From Acidimicrobiaceae bacterium (GTDB taxonomy: Bacteria > Actinomycetota > Acidimicrobiia > Acidimicrobiales > UBA8592), in NCBI GenBank assembly GCA_002715405.1, contig PAZD01000057.1:4147-19755 (forward strand): a DNA stretch of 15,609 nt, given 5' to 3'. A program made the translations under genes and the position numbers. Below are positions 14,895-15,609 of the stretch, piece after piece. Positions within the stretch are counted from its first letter, which is position 1; each line of letters begins with the position of its first letter. The notes beneath the pieces are model-generated. The model worked only from the letters and a program-made list of their open reading frames with translations, ran no database searches and had not been told where the DNA came from.

Positions 14895-15609
14895 TTATAT
14901 ATCTGGTGCCGATTTATTTAATCCTCTTGTCCTTAGGAAATTTTTTTGTTTTTCTGAAAGACAGACACATCCTGTATTTGTCGTGAATGGACTTTTGGTA
15001 CAACATTCAAAACTATATTTATTATTTGCCATCATCGCAAGACGTTGTGGAGAATCTTGATCCCCATCAACACTTGGACCAGTAAGGACATCATCCTGAG
15101 TATTGGCTATTTTAAGAGGTAGTTGAACACCGAAGAGTGTTTTTAGATCTTCATCTTTTGCTAGTTCAATATTCTTGTCTTTTTCTTTTGATAAACATAA
15201 ACTATCATAGGGACCCATTCTGAATATATCTTCCATTGGTTCTAATTTGATGGTTTTTTCTTCAAAATTTTTATCTTCTGTTGTTTTTTTCCCTGTTACT
15301 GTACCATCACCTTCAATTGTATCCCCAAAGGCTACGGGATCATCTTTTTTTTCACCTTCCTTCGTACCCCCCTCCTTTTTCGTTCTAGCTTTATCTCTTA
15401 ATATTTCATATTCACTTTGATCTTTTGAAAAAGTATCAACTGCTCCCGGAGTAGCTGCTCTAGCAGTCTCCTCCACACCACCTAATGTTTCAAGGACAGG
15501 GTTTTGATCTGCTGGAGCATCTGCGGGAGCATCTGCTGGAGCATCTGCTGGAGCATCTGCTGGAGCATCTGCTGGAGCATCTGCTGGAGCATCTGCTGGA
15601 GCATCTGCT
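14895..15609 (-). CDS. (ADAP)n-repeat protein with C-terminal CC...GCVC motif, N-terminus outside the window
   Basis: The frame is open from the right edge to the TAA at 14897-14895. The GTG at 15476-15474 is not the likely start, because the same frame continues without a stop through GGLTELVPNQ (read backwards from it) into an Ala-Asp-Ala-Pro repeat reaching the edge, so the gene is partial (at least 237 residues). The middle is acidic and Lys/Gly-rich with no fold recognised. Near the C-terminus the Cys-rich motif YSFECCTKSPFTTNTGCVC, followed by a K-x-F-x-x-x-RG-x-N pattern, is at about 14925-15020. I recall this CC...GCVC pattern in uncharacterised proteins of other giant viruses, but cannot confirm it here. 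It could bind a metal or form disulfides in the virion. It abuts the end of the J-domain gene's extended frame with no gap. Confidence 0.72.
   Translation of the reverse strand, partial: ADAPADAPADAPADAPADAPADAPADAPADAPADQNPVLETLGGVEETARAATPGAVDTFSKDQSEYEILRDKARTKKEGGTKEGEKKDDPVAFGDTIEGDGTVTGKKTTEDKNFEEKTIKLEPMEDIFRMGPYDSLCLSKEKDKNIELAKDEDLKTLFGVQLPLKIANTQDDVLTGPSVDGDQDSPQRLAMMANNKYSFECCTKSPFTTNTGCVCLSEKQKNFLRTRGLNKSAPDI
15507..15609 (-). repeat. 12-base tandem repeat encoding Ala-Asp-Ala-Pro, cut by the right edge
   Basis: Eight 12-base units (ATCTGCTGGAGC on the plus strand) and 7 bases of a ninth reach the edge. Only the second unit differs, at 15525 (G for T), a silent change in a Pro codon. 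The window ending inside the array suggests either chance or an assembly break; the true copy number is unknown. Confidence 0.95.

Noticed and set aside
14895..15476. Gene start at the GTG at 15476
   Set aside because: The frame stays open to the right edge through a clear protein repeat, so the start lies outside the window.
15507..15609. CRISPR-like array
   Set aside because: The 12-base units are contiguous without spacers and encode ADAP in an open frame, so it is a coding minisatellite.

Overview
The window looks like a piece of a large DNA virus of a eukaryote (Nucleocytoviricota, most like Imitervirales / mimivirus relatives infecting algae or other protists). The evidence is AT-rich DNA, intronless genes packed on both strands with gaps of mostly 0-130 bases, 40-base all-A/T divergent promoter regions, no ribosome-binding sites, and a typical gene mix: an SF2 helicase, a viral protein kinase, a PPP-type phosphatase, a DNA ligase joined to a family X polymerase, a J-domain protein, a CCHC zinc-knuckle protein and several Cys-rich or membrane-anchored proteins of unknown function. 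No tRNA, rRNA, CRISPR array or transposase was seen.

Layout. Left block (1-6381), almost all on the minus strand: the N-terminal part of a helicase running off the left edge, a secreted Cys-rich protein with TSP1-like, SH3-like and coiled-coil parts, a possible 54-residue gene on the plus strand, a tail-anchored Cys-rich protein, and a GT-B-like (heptosyltransferase-like) protein. Middle block (6422-9862): a complete Ser/Thr-type kinase followed 32 bases later by a metallophosphatase on the same strand, then two small N-terminally anchored coiled-coil proteins on opposite strands. Right block (9859-15609): a zinc-knuckle/polyglutamine protein, the ligase-polymerase X fusion with higher GC in its ligase half, a polybasic zinc-ribbon-like membrane protein, a J-domain protein interrupted by an in-frame TGA, and an (ADAP)n-repeat protein running off the right edge.

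How the genes might work together. The ligase-PolX fusion places gap filling and nick sealing in one polypeptide, a base-excision-repair tool. The kinase and phosphatase are adjacent and co-oriented, and the phosphatase linker carries two RRMS sites, so a phospho-switch is possible but unproven. The left-hand proteins (signal peptide, Cys-rich modules, tail anchor, sugar-transferase-like fold) suggest virion surface or membrane functions. A recurring theme is short in-frame tandem repeats and polybasic C-terminal tails in otherwise unrelated genes. The most unusual observations are the in-frame TGA in the J-domain gene, the ligase-PolX fusion with its composition gradient, the SH3/TSP1/Cys-rich secreted protein, and the RRMS-bearing phosphatase next to a kinase.
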